Shown: positions 7,162 to 16,300 of the stretch, one piece after another
Position numbering within the stretch: position 1 is the first letter of the stretch
How the letters are laid out: each line of letters begins with the position of its first letter
Origin: Kiritimatiellia bacterium
GTDB lineage: Bacteria > Verrucomicrobiota > Kiritimatiellia > RFP12 > UBA1067
Reading direction: 5' to 3'
DNA: 21,416 nucleotides
NCBI GenBank assembly: GCA_017547265.1
Contig: JAFYQC010000163.1
Location: 1-21,416, forward strand
Made by a program: the position numbers and the translations under genes
The notes under the pieces: generated by a model
Told to the model about the DNA's origin: nothing
What the model saw: only the letters and a program-made list of their open reading frames with translations
Databases searched by the model: none

Positions 7162-10053
7162 TCAAAAACCGTAGTGGTGAGTGTAGATGAGGTCGGGAAC
7201 GACATCGGCATCAATCGGTTCGGGCGAGGTGTTGTAGACCTTGAACGAGCCCTTCATCTTGATGTCCTTCGGCGACTTGAGCCCCGACGGACCCGACGCC
7301 TTGCCACCATAGCCCGCAACCGCCATGTTCTCGGTGAGCAAGACATGCCCTTCGACATTCTCGAAGCTCACATTTCCCGTTCCCGATTCAAGAACAAGAC
7401 CGCTCCGCGCAAGGTTGCCGGACTTTGGAACGTTTCTCGTCGCCATCGCCCATTTGACATTCGTGCGGTTGCCGGGGAATCGGTAGTCGTCTTTGTGCAT
7501 CGCCCATTTCCCGAAACTGTTCATCTTCGACTTGCCGGGAACGCCTGTGAGAGGACCGTCCCCGATCCAATCAACGCGATCCACCCGATCGCCCTTCGGC
7601 ATGTCGCCATCGTCAATCGCCATGACCGTCAGTCCAAGTTCGACAAACTTAGCCCTCTCGGCGCATGCGTCATTCGGTCTCAGGTCATACTCAATGACAA
7701 TCTTCCCCTCTCCGTCTCGACCAAGAGCGATCGTTCCCTCGATACAACACAGAGGATCGTCCTTCAAAGCATAGCGAACAGGATACTCGAGGAAGTTCGC
7801 GGCATTCGTCGAAATGCCAAGCACCTCAGGCAAAAGAATGTAGTCGGCGCGAGCATACGGTTTCTTGCCGCCCATAGTCTGAATCGCCTGGCACATGCCC
7901 TCTTTCCGTCCGACGCGAAGATAGATGAGGTTTATGATGTCGTACCAAAGCACCGTAACATCTTGCTTGGGAGCCGGCGTCTCTGATTCGGGCGCGACTG
8001 GACGAACATCCGAATAGAGCGCCTTCACAAGCCAATAACCATCCTTCGGTGTCCCGTCGCCATAGACGATACCGTCCGTCGCCCTGTCGCCCCACGAGTC
8101 GATGAAGTGCCGTGCGTCGATATAGTTGCCCTGCAGCTCGCGCGGCAGATCGCGGCGGAGGTCCTTCGAGAGCTTGTGATTGGGATAATTCGTTCGCGTG
8201 AGCGAAAGCTCCTTCTCGAACGCCTCGCCGCTGTCAGGATGCATTATAGACTGGTCAATCCACGCCCAGACACATCCGCCCATCCACACATCGGGGCGTT
8301 CCTTCATCCGGCGGTAGCGATCCTCGAAATCGTTGAAGCCGTTTCCACAAGCATGAGCAAATTCCGTCTGGATAAGCGGCTTCGTTGCGTTCTTCTCGTA
8401 CTCGCGCATATTCTCTGGGCTTAAATAGTGGGGCGCTATGAAATCGACGTCGCGCTCTGGATGATACAGAGTCTCCTTTCCTTGGCTGGATCCGATCTGA
8501 GGGAGCCCCCTCGGACGAGTCGGGTCTTTCTTCTTCGCGTACGCGAGGACGGCCTCAGTATTCGAAGTGAAGGTGTTTTCGTTGCCGAAGGTCCAGAAGA
8601 TAACAGAGGCAAAATTCTTGTCACGACGCATCGTCGCTTCCGTGCGCGTCAGCAACTCGCCGCAGTAGGCCCTGTTCTTCAGATACTCCGCGCCGCGCGA
8701 GCCGAACGGCACCTCGTCGATGACATAAAACCCCATCTCGTCGGCGAGCCTGAGAAAATCGGGCCCGAACGGATAGTGCGCCGTCCGTATGCAATTGACG
8801 CCCGCCTTCTTCATAAGCGTCATCTGCTTGCGGCGCTCGGTCTCGGTGATGGCGCGTCCGAGAACGGGGTCGATCTCGTTCCAGGCGACGCCGTTCAGGA
8901 ACGTCTGCTTCCCGTTGATTTCAAGGTGTCTATCGACAAGACGAACGATACGGAGTCCCTGCGGCTCGGCAATGCGCTCGATCTTTTTGCCCTGAGCATC
9001 AACGAGCGTCACAACGAGCGTATAAAGATAAGGATCGTCGGCCGACCAAAGATGGGCATTGGGGACGATGCCGGAAGCCGAGATGCTCTTGACAGGATTA
9101 ACAGGATTTACAGGATTGTCGGGAAGAGTTCGCTCAAAGTCGAGCGCGTGAAGTCCATTGTCGTCAACAAGCGAGACATACACCTTCTTCGCCGTGCTCG
9201 CCTTCTCGTCAAAAGCGCCAATATCTACCGAAACCGACATTTCAGCCGACGAACCTCTTTCTTGTTTTTGGACAGGATTTACAAGATTACCAGGATTCGA
9301 TTGTTCATCTTCCAATCCTGTAAATCCTGTTAATCCTGTCAAAGAAACAGTTCTGAAAACGATATCCTCTATATAATCGTTCGGCACGGTAAAGAGCTCG
9401 ACGCTCCTGAAGATGCCCGCAAGCGCCCAGCAGTCGTTCGTGTCGAACAGCCAGCCGTGCGCGCGCGTCATCACCTTGACGGCGATCGTGTTGCGCCCCT
9501 TCACGAGCTTGTCGGTGACATCCCACTGCGCGAGGTTGTAGGCGCTGCCCCAGCGTCCGACGTATTTGCCGTTGAGCCACACCTCGTAGCCGAAAAGAAC
9601 GCCGTCGAAGCGCAGGATTACGCGCTGACCCTCCCACGACGGATTCCACCGGAAGCGCCGCACGTAGAATCCGCTCATCTCGTCGATCTGGTTTCCGTAC
9701 TGCGGGTCTTTTAGCCCCTGCGTCTCCCAGTTGCCGGGAACGGCGATATCGTCCCATTCACGCGTATCGTATCCGGGCTCGTTCCACCCCTTCATTCCGT
9801 CGGGCGTGTCGAGTCCCTTGACGAGCTTGAACGCCCAGGTTCCGTCGAGCGAGGTCGTAAAAAGCCGGTCGCGCTTCGGATAGATTTTCCGCGCACCTTC
9901 GTAGTCCGCAGCAGGGAGATCGGTGCAGCTCGTCGCCGCCGCCTTCCCAGCGTCGTCGTCCATGCCCGCCGTCCACTGTCCGCCGGCGGCTGCCACGGCG
10001 TCAAACGCAACACCAAAGACAGCGACCAGACAAATGATGTGCCTAAAGTTCAT
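7162..10053 (-). CDS. Secreted GH2 beta-galactosidase
   Basis: 963 residues from the ATG at 10053, which has GAGGTGA just upstream and opens a signal peptide (MNFRH, hydrophobic core, cleavage near AVAA). GH2 domain order is clear: jelly-roll sugar-binding domain (LDGTWAFKLVKG, DIAVPGNWETQG, FYVRRFRWN, VWLNGKYVGRW), immunoglobulin-like domain, then the barrel with NGVAWNEIDP, RTAHYP, and FGNEN with acid/base E492. The nucleophile is E564 in QTEFAHACGNG. This is the LacZ-like arrangement, about 960 versus 1023 residues in E. coli LacZ. It acts on beta-galactosides outside the cytoplasm. The immunoglobulin-like part carries two insertions rich in NPV and LTG repeats, encoded by AACAGGATT-type repeats (9091-9340). 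Its promoter shares the TACCC-N4-GGGTA operator with three other secreted-protein genes. Confidence 0.93.
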   Translation of the reverse strand: MNFRHIICLVAVFGVAFDAVAAAGGQWTAGMDDDAGKAAATSCTDLPAADYEGARKIYPKRDRLFTTSLDGTWAFKLVKGLDTPDGMKGWNEPGYDTREWDDIAVPGNWETQGLKDPQYGNQIDEMSGFYVRRFRWNPSWEGQRVILRFDGVLFGYEVWLNGKYVGRWGSAYNLAQWDVTDKLVKGRNTIAVKVMTRAHGWLFDTNDCWALAGIFRSVELFTVPNDYIEDIVFRTVSLTGLTGFTGLEDEQSNPGNLVNPVQKQERGSSAEMSVSVDIGAFDEKASTAKKVYVSLVDDNGLHALDFERTLPDNPVNPVNPVKSISASGIVPNAHLWSADDPYLYTLVVTLVDAQGKKIERIAEPQGLRIVRLVDRHLEINGKQTFLNGVAWNEIDPVLGRAITETERRKQMTLMKKAGVNCIRTAHYPFGPDFLRLADEMGFYVIDEVPFGSRGAEYLKNRAYCGELLTRTEATMRRDKNFASVIFWTFGNENTFTSNTEAVLAYAKKKDPTRPRGLPQIGSSQGKETLYHPERDVDFIAPHYLSPENMREYEKNATKPLIQTEFAHACGNGFNDFEDRYRRMKERPDVWMGGCVWAWIDQSIMHPDSGEAFEKELSLTRTNYPNHKLSKDLRRDLPRELQGNYIDARHFIDSWGDRATDGIVYGDGTPKDGYWLVKALYSDVRPVAPESETPAPKQDVTVLWYDIINLIYLRVGRKEGMCQAIQTMGGKKPYARADYILLPEVLGISTNAANFLEYPVRYALKDDPLCCIEGTIALGRDGEGKIVIEYDLRPNDACAERAKFVELGLTVMAIDDGDMPKGDRVDRVDWIGDGPLTGVPGKSKMNSFGKWAMHKDDYRFPGNRTNVKWAMATRNVPKSGNLARSGLVLESGTGNVSFENVEGHVLLTENMAVAGYGGKASGPSGLKSPKDIKMKGSFKVYNTSPEPIDADVVPDLIYTHHYGF
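9091..9117 (+). repeat. AACAGGATT-type 27-bp repeat, copy 1, in frame in the GH2 gene
   Basis: Begins GACAGGATTAACAGGATT and continues with one more TTACAGGATT-type unit, so it is three imperfect 9-bp units. Read on the coding strand it gives NPVNPVNPV. It is an exact inverted copy of 9314-9340. Confidence 0.75.
9271..9297 (+). repeat. AACAGGATT-type 27-bp repeat, copy 2 (degenerate), in frame in the GH2 gene
   Basis: Begins GACAGGATTTACAAGATT and ends CCAGGATT, so it is the same three-unit repeat with a few substitutions. The coding strand reads NPGNLVNPV. It is separated from copy 3 by 16 bases, so the two can pair as a hairpin. Confidence 0.7.
9314..9340 (-). repeat. AACAGGATT-type 27-bp repeat, copy 3, inverted, in frame in the GH2 gene
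   Basis: The reverse complement is identical over 27 bases to copy 1 at 9091-9117. On the coding strand this orientation reads LTGLTGFTGL, so the same repeat is tolerated in both orientations in one protein. Confidence 0.75.
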
Positions 10054-10069
10054 GTTCACCTCGGCAAAT

Positions 10070-10112
10070 ATTGTAACACTTCCCAAGACGCGACACTCTA
10101 CCCCATGGGGTA
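10070..10112 (-). promoter_or_regulatory. Perfect palindromic operator plus -10 box upstream of the GH2 gene
   Basis: TACCCCATGGGGTA at 10099-10112 is a perfect 14-bp palindrome. On the minus strand 23 bases separate it from TACAAT (10070-10075). The -35 position reads GAGTGT, not TTGACA-like. This is the cleanest of the four copies of the arrangement in the window. Confidence 0.72.
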
Positions 10113-10135
10113 ATGTCGGCGAATCGGCGACAGCG

Positions 10136-10543
10136 TCACTTAAACGGGTTGACGACGGCCATGCCTCGATAGGTCTGATTGGGATTTAGGTCTTCGGTGA
10201 CGATTTCATGGCAGCCGATCTTCTCGGCGGCCGAGACGATCAAAGCGTCATAGAATTGAATGCCGTATTCCTCCTTAACCGCAAGCGCATGGCGAACGAG
10301 GTCGATGGTTACGTCAATCTCAAGAAGCTCCCGGAAGTAGTCGATAAACCTGTCAACGGATTCCCTGTCATGATGCAGCTTGCCCAACATAGTGTTGGCA
10401 AATTCCGAAAGAACCTGCGTCGAGATGCATCCGTCGTGGTTGACCTTGATTGAGTGCGCCACCACCTCGCGAGCAATTCTACTTTTGCGTTCGTCTTGAT
10501 TAGTCGCCGCGTACACTAGAATATTTGTGTCGAAGAATCTCAT
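10136..10543 (-). CDS. vapC: VapC-type PIN-domain ribonuclease toxin
   Basis: 135 residues, normal for the family. PIN-domain acidic residues are visible: D5 in FFDTNILVYA, E47 in TQVLSEFANTM, D99 in QFYDALIVSAA and D118 in IVTEDLN. The start ATG overlaps the stop of the upstream antitoxin gene as ATGA, the standard arrangement for these operons. Known VapC proteins cleave tRNA or rRNA and are held inactive by the antitoxin. The target of this one cannot be told. All four acidic positions are kept, so it looks active. Confidence 0.88.
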   Translation of the reverse strand: MRFFDTNILVYAATNQDERKSRIAREVVAHSIKVNHDGCISTQVLSEFANTMLGKLHHDRESVDRFIDYFRELLEIDVTIDLVRHALAVKEEYGIQFYDALIVSAAEKIGCHEIVTEDLNPNQTYRGMAVVNPFK

Positions 10544-10797
10544 GTTCCCACCCTAATCTTTATCTCGCGATGGCCGTCGCGTTCACGGTCAAACTTCCAA
10601 CCCTTGGGAACACTAACGGCATGGGTCCGAGCAAATTCAATGAATTCGTCTGCAAGCCTCTTGCGACGACGGCTAATCTCCGCGCACTTCGCCTCAAGGC
10701 ACTCGCGCACGTACTGGTTTAAGCTTGTGCCGTTTTCCTCGGCCCACTCGCGCACTTCCTGCACGATTGCGGGCGGTATAGACAATGTAATGCTCAT
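10540..10797 (-). CDS. vapB: VapB-type antitoxin (ribbon-helix-helix)
   Basis: 85 residues from the ATG at 10797, which has AAGGAGG five bases upstream; an in-frame GTG at 10803 overlaps that site and is less likely. The N-terminus MSITLSIPPAIVQEVREWAEENGTSLNQYVRECLE fits a CopG/Arc-like ribbon-helix-helix DNA-binding domain. The C-terminal part (about 45-85, rich in Arg, Lys and Glu) would be the toxin-binding tail. Such antitoxins usually repress their own promoter. That promoter is a sigma-70-like block shared with the XylR-type regulator. Confidence 0.82.
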   Translation of the reverse strand: MSITLSIPPAIVQEVREWAEENGTSLNQYVRECLEAKCAEISRRRKRLADEFIEFARTHAVSVPKGWKFDRERDGHREIKIRVGT

Positions 10798-10810
10798 TTT
10801 CACCTCCTTA

Positions 10811-10877
10811 ACGGAATACCCGTCCTACGTTCGCACGTATTATATCAAACCCGTGTACCGTGCGTCAATGGTATGGA
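10811..10877 (-). promoter_or_regulatory. vapBC promoter, duplicate of the XylR-regulator promoter block
   Basis: On the minus strand TTGACG (10863-10868), an 18-base spacer and a consensus TATAAT (10839-10844). It aligns base for base with 7080-7146, 53 of 67 identical by eye, with the same spacing. Confidence 0.78.
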
Positions 10878-10890
10878 CGGCTATATATGA

Positions 10891-10925
10891 TGGGTCGGCT
10901 GTCAAGATTCCTGACAGCCGACCCA
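10891..10925 (-). terminator. Strong hairpin downstream of the first beta-strand-repeat gene
   Basis: TGGGTCGGCTGTCA (10891-10904) pairs perfectly with TGACAGCCGACCCA (10912-10925), a 14-bp stem with a 7-base loop, 38 bases past the stop codon. There is no run of T after the stem on either strand, so it may be a Rho-assisted or 3'-stabilising structure and not a classical intrinsic terminator. Confidence 0.55.
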
Positions 10926-10963
10926 TTCTAACGATGTCAATACCGTTATTGGAAGCTAATGGC

Positions 10964-13213
10964 TTAATACACCATAAACAGCATCGGGCGCTTCGTGCTA
11001 AGCGTATAGACGGTGTATTCCTCTTCGCCAATCGTCTCAGTGCCCGTGCGCACCGACTTGCCAGCAACATGCGTCTTCACCGTCTTGTTCGCGCTAGCAG
11101 GAATCTTCAGCGTGCCGCCATCGAGATACGTGTCGCCCGTGTAGGCCGGCGCCGCCGAAAGAACAAGCGTTCCCTCGCCCTTCTTCACAAGGCCGGCCGT
11201 GTTGGAGGCGGGAATTTCTCCAATGGTCACATTGTTGGTGATGAGCAATCCAATTGGTGCGGTCGTCGAGTCTACAAGTTTCGCGGCAAAATCGACCATG
11301 TTTGTTGTGGGGTCGAAGTACGCGTCATTACCCAAGAAGGTTATTCGCTCATTGGGGATCGCTGATTCCGTCCTCGACGAGAACACACCGCCAAAGACTT
11401 CAAGACGGCCAACACCAGATCCAGAGAACGCCAATGTAGCAGAGCCAACCTTTTTGATATGACTTCTATGTGTTGCTGCCAACGCACCAGTGAATGCACA
11501 ATCTTGATTCAATGCACCTATTTCAAGTGTATTGTTATACTGCTGATATATCGTTATACGCCCATTCAACGCCCCGAAATAGTAGTGATATTTATCATCT
11601 GTTTTGTATGTGTTCGACGATGTCCCAAGGAATGCGCTATCACCCTTACTTTCGTTGGACATCCAAACATTCCAAACGGCATTGGAACTGGAGGACTGCG
11701 CCGCCATGAGCCTAAGCACATGCCGTGGAACGCCGTCATCCTGGGCATTGACCGTTCCCGCAAACTCAGTCCAGTTGCCATGGAATCTAACTCGTGACCT
11801 TTTCCCGATTGTCGTAATCTCGCCATTGCCGGTAACATCGCCGTAAATATCGATGCTGCCGCCATTCATGTAACTGTTACTTCCCTTCGTTTGGAACTTG
11901 TTGCCTGTTCCCGCTATAACAAGATTGTTGGACACCTGTAGATTGGCTTGTTCCCAATCAAAGGTGTGGAATCCTGCATTTCCATTCAACGTTATGGTTC
12001 CGTTCCCACTAACGATTCCAGTATGGATAAGCCCGCCGGAAAAGCTCAGATTTCCGTTTGCGACAACATTTGTAACATATACATCGGCAGAGAGTGCAAC
12101 TACGCTTTCATTGTCGAATATGGCGGAATCATCCCTCCCCGGCGCTTCTGTCGCGGCTGTTTCGTGCATCGCATCCCGCGCCCAGTTTCCGGCGTCGCTC
12201 CAGCTCGTGCCATCGCCGCCAAGCGCAGTACTGCCGATCCAATAGTACTTAAAGCCGGAAACCGTGTATTCAGTGCCGGAAATATCATAGATGGCACCAT
12301 TCACCGTCAGCACATGACCGTTGACATCAATGTCATAAGTGCCAGCCGCCGTTGGCGACCATTCGACATCCGCGAGAAGCGTGACACTGCCGTTCGCCCA
12401 GCTGTCGGCGACAGCCGCTGCAATCGCTTCAGATAGTGTAGCATAGGAAACGCCGTTATAGGACGCAGCGCCCACGGAGGCTTCTTCTAGCGAGTCGCCG
12501 GAGAAGGTGCGGAAGGAACCAGTGCCGGTGACGGAAACGGAGTTTACGGTCGTTGCGGCCGGAACGGCAGCGGGGAACCAGGCCGTGCCTTCGGAGTCGG
12601 TCAGGACTGTCGCGGACGCGGCGGCGGCAGGCTTTACGGAGAAGCGAACATAGCGCACACTCGATACAGTCGCAAAATCGAGATAAAGCGTGAACCACAC
12701 ATTCGTGAGAGTGTCAGCACCAGCGGCATACTCAAGGTTAGTCCAGCCGCCATCGACATACCCCTTCAGCACATACGTGACTCCATCATCGGAATATATA
12801 GTAAAAGCGGCCTGAGGCTGCGCGTCGGGCGTCAGAAGTTCATCGACAGCTTCGGTACAAACGTCAAAGGTCAGCGTCTCCATGCCTGTCGCAGATGCAA
12901 GCGCAGCGGGCGTGAAGGTCAACTCCTCGCCAGGCGCGTCGATAGCGAGCATCGTCGCTCCGCCGCCAGCATCCTTGTCGGCGACGATCTTCGCCGTTCC
13001 GTTCGTCGGAGCGGAGGTCCATGTGCCAGCGCCAAACGTGATGCCGGTCGCCGTGTTCGTGGCGATGACCGTATCTACCGCCAACGCAGTGAAGCTCGCG
13101 TCGAACCAGTCGTTCGTCGTGAGCGTCTTGCCGTCGAATCCGTCGGCATTGACGGCAAAAGCGCAGCACGCGGCAATCGCTGCGACAAAGATCGATGCTG
13201 TCTTGCGGAACAT
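10964..13213 (-). CDS. Large secreted protein with an autotransporter-associated beta-strand repeat
   Basis: 749 residues. The start ATG at 13213 has GGGGG four bases upstream and opens a signal peptide (MFRKT, hydrophobic to about residue 20, cleavage near VNA). Residues about 25-230 form an N-terminal domain with no recognised family. From about 318 there is a YYWIG...SWSDAGNWARD module, then long stretches of alternating Asn, Gly, Ser and Val typical of right-handed beta-helix passengers. Near the C-terminus is one clear repeat of the autotransporter-associated type: GLVKKGEGTLVLSAAPAYTGDTYLDGG. No C-terminal outer-membrane barrel, PEP-CTERM or other anchor is visible. It is probably a surface or secreted fibre-like protein; binding to glycan or host is only a guess. 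It is paralogous in style to the next gene and shares its operator. Confidence 0.75.
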   Translation of the reverse strand: MFRKTASIFVAAIAACCAFAVNADGFDGKTLTTNDWFDASFTALAVDTVIATNTATGITFGAGTWTSAPTNGTAKIVADKDAGGGATMLAIDAPGEELTFTPAALASATGMETLTFDVCTEAVDELLTPDAQPQAAFTIYSDDGVTYVLKGYVDGGWTNLEYAAGADTLTNVWFTLYLDFATVSSVRYVRFSVKPAAAASATVLTDSEGTAWFPAAVPAATTVNSVSVTGTGSFRTFSGDSLEEASVGAASYNGVSYATLSEAIAAAVADSWANGSVTLLADVEWSPTAAGTYDIDVNGHVLTVNGAIYDISGTEYTVSGFKYYWIGSTALGGDGTSWSDAGNWARDAMHETAATEAPGRDDSAIFDNESVVALSADVYVTNVVANGNLSFSGGLIHTGIVSGNGTITLNGNAGFHTFDWEQANLQVSNNLVIAGTGNKFQTKGSNSYMNGGSIDIYGDVTGNGEITTIGKRSRVRFHGNWTEFAGTVNAQDDGVPRHVLRLMAAQSSSSNAVWNVWMSNESKGDSAFLGTSSNTYKTDDKYHYYFGALNGRITIYQQYNNTLEIGALNQDCAFTGALAATHRSHIKKVGSATLAFSGSGVGRLEVFGGVFSSRTESAIPNERITFLGNDAYFDPTTNMVDFAAKLVDSTTAPIGLLITNNVTIGEIPASNTAGLVKKGEGTLVLSAAPAYTGDTYLDGGTLKIPASANKTVKTHVAGKSVRTGTETIGEEEYTVYTLSTKRPMLFMVY

Positions 13214-13254
13214 GGAACCCCCTTTATGGTTAGATATCTCCTAATTTCGATTTA

Positions 13255-13297
13255 ATTTTATCAAACTGCCTCAGGGCTTGCCCTACCCCACAGGGTA
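13255..13297 (-). promoter_or_regulatory. Palindromic operator plus -10 box upstream of the first beta-strand-repeat gene
   Basis: TACCCCACAGGGTA at 13284-13297, 23 bases on the minus strand, then TAAAAT (13255-13260). The -35 position reads GGGCAA. The inner four bases differ from the other copies while the TACCC and GGGTA arms are kept. Confidence 0.7.
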
Positions 13298-13348
13298 GGA
13301 CAACATGGCGACACGAAACGCCGTTTGCGGCAAACATTGTAAATTGCC

Positions 13349-16300
13349 TTACCTGAGAATTATCTTGAACGGCGTAGTCGACGGTGCGACGCAGAGGCAA
13401 CGAGCATCGCCTATTGTCATCACCTTTAGCACCCACTTTGACGAATCAACGCCGTCGGGAAGCGTCAGCGGCAATTCTGCCAACCCCGCCTTCGTGTAGC
13501 CGTTGATTGCGGTCGCAGAGGCGATGACATACGGTTGTCCCTTCGTCAACGTCACGCCCGAAGCATCGACCGACGCGATATTGGAGATGTTGAGCGGCGC
13601 GTCATACACAATACTCCCCGAAGTCGCAGGCGCAACAATGATGGTGTTGGCTTCATACGCATAGTTAGTGATCGTCGCACCAGAAACGAGATTCGTGTCG
13701 CTAAGCGCATTGTAGGAAAGTTCCGTTCCCTCGGGTACGACAAGCGCACCCGCCTCGACTGTCGTCAGTCCCGTGTAGAGCGGCACTTCGGTCAGCGCCA
13801 GCGTTCCCTCGCCCTTCTTCGTCAAACCGCCGACGTTGGACGCGGCAAGAGCCGTCGACCAGGTAAGTGACTGATTTTCGGAAACAATAATGTCAATCGC
13901 GTTCGTCGAGTTCTTCACGTATGCAGAAAGATCTATCAAAGATTCATCAGTCTGATTCGTGCAGGATTCGTCAAGCGATAACGCACCGCCGTTGAAGTTG
14001 AATTCGGGCGTGATCTTCGTGCCACCGCTATAGCCACCGTCGAATTTAGAGACATTGGGATTCGCAAGGTTCAGAATGCCTCCCGTCAAATCCCACTTCG
14101 CTATATATGGCTGACCGAGTTCGTTTCCAAACGTCATCGTGCCCGCTCCAACCTTGCGGAGAGTCGTATTGATGTTGCCGCGATCGGCATTCGTGCGGCA
14201 TTTTGCCGACAGCGAGCACGCAAAGTCCACGCCCTTGCCACCAATCTCGATGACGTTGTTGTCGTGACTGGACTCACAGGCGAAGAAATAGCTCTTGCCT
14301 TCATATGTTCCAAGCTTGATCGTTCCGCCATTGATAGTTGACGTTCCGGCCCTGGCAGATTCGTTCTGGGCAACCGAGTCTGGATAAATCCAGCGGGCAA
14401 GGCCGCTACCAGCCGTAGCCGAGCAGAATGTCGCGGGACCACGAGTCGAAGACCCGCTGTGAATGATGCATACGCCGGAAAATGCCTCGTTGTCGCCATA
14501 GAGCGAAACGCCGCCACGCCCGTCATACACGCCGCCAGTGGTATGCCCCGTTCTGTCAAGACAGAGGTTGCCGGTTCCCGTAAGGTTTCCATAAAGACGC
14601 ACAGCAGAGGTGCTGCTTGAATTGTCAAGGTTGCGGCAGTGGATGTAGTTTGTCACCGATGCATCGCCCGCAATTTCGATGTCGCCGTACCAAGAAAGGG
14701 ACGACCCTCCCGCAATTGATGCACTTTCGAGCGATGCACCGCTAAGGACAATCTTTCCACCCTTGTCCGCCTCCGTGCCGAAGCCATAGATTCCCTTCAA
14801 CATGCCGCCACTCAATGTGACAGTCGCTCCCGATGCCACAACAACGTTGGACGCCGCGACCGTACCTCCAAGCGAAATCATCCATTCATTGCCAACAGGG
14901 AACGACACCTCGTCTAGCTCAAGCGGCGCCACACCAGCCGCTGCACCACCAATAGTCCAGTTGCCAGGAGTCGCCCAGTTCGCGTCGACAGCACCCGTCC
15001 AAGTGAACGTCTGAGGCGTACGCGTTGCCTTCACCTTGTAGCCGCCTTCGCCGTCCGCCACAACATTCATCGTTGTGCCGACGATGGCTACTGCGGTCGT
15101 CACGCTCTCGTATGTTGTTCCATCGGCAAGCGCTGAAATAGTCAGCACTTCTGTCTCGTCCTCCGTACCAGTAAAGGGAACGGTCAACTTGCCGCCGGTG
15201 CACGAGAGCTCGGCGATTGTCGTTCCCTGCGGCACGACAAGAACGCCGCCCTCTATTGTCGTCGTTCCGGAATACGCCGGTGTTTTGTCCAGCGTCAGAG
15301 TGCCGGAGCCCTTCTTCGTAAGGCCCCCTGTCAACGATGATCCAAGCGCAGTGTTCCAAACATGATCGCGTCCTTCGTCGTCAAACGCGACAGGAGACGT
15401 CGACGTGCCGATGGCGATATATGCGGACACATCTTTAGTCACAGCGGCTGCTACGCGCAGAATGCCACCCTCGAACACGATATCCGTTCCCGGATTGCCG
15501 CTGTCGTCCCTAACGCTAAGGCCATCGGCGGAAGCGATGTTCAACACGCCTTCCTTGATGTAGTAGCCGTTTACGCCCTTGACGCTGGAAGACAGCACGC
15601 CAGTGCCGACCTTGCGGATGTAAGCGCCGTCGTTTGCTCGCCCTGCGGTGCGGGCAATCTGTCCACCCAACACATCATCGCCATTCAGTGCGCCAATTTC
15701 CATAGTCACGTTCTTCACATAGGCGTATGCGCTGCTGCTCTTTGAATTCGCCATATACACCGTGCCACTCAGCGAACCGAATTTGTATGTGCCTTCTTGT
15801 GTGATAAAGCCAGTATCGCCAGCGCCGCTATTCGCCACCTGCCAGGACATTCCCTCGTGAGTAGCAGTTGTGGAGCGAATGGTAGTGTTGTTGCGCGGAA
15901 CATTATCATCTACAACAACGACCGTACCCGAGAACCCGCTTGCATCCCAATAAAGCGGATTGGACGACCGATAGCTGTCAAATCTGATCGTGCCGGAACC
16001 TGTCAAGGCGCAGTCCGCCGTGAACATGACACCATAGCCATACGTCTTGCCGCCATTATTGCTTACGCTGACTGTTGCATTAGCCGGAATCTCGACATCA
16101 ACCGAAACAGTTGTGCAATATTCTGTAGCATAGAAGGTGGTTCCGTTCAACATCGTCAGTTTACCGGAGCCGGAGATCGTCTTCGCATGGATTTTTCCGC
16201 CAGTCAACGAGACATTGGCATTGACGTAAAGGTTGCTGACGTTTGCGTTAGACGATGGAAGCATGATTGTCGCCGCAGCAGCCACAGTCGCCTCGTCAAC

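Noticed and set aside
8428..9333. Plus-strand open frame of 301 codons
   Set aside because: It lies antisense to the GH2 catalytic domain, and its composition (Arg- and Ile-rich, no domain) is what complementing a GC-rich gene gives.
9091..9340. CRISPR-like array from the repeated AACAGGATT units
   Set aside because: The units are 9 bp, lie within a coding frame, occur in both orientations and have no regular spacers.
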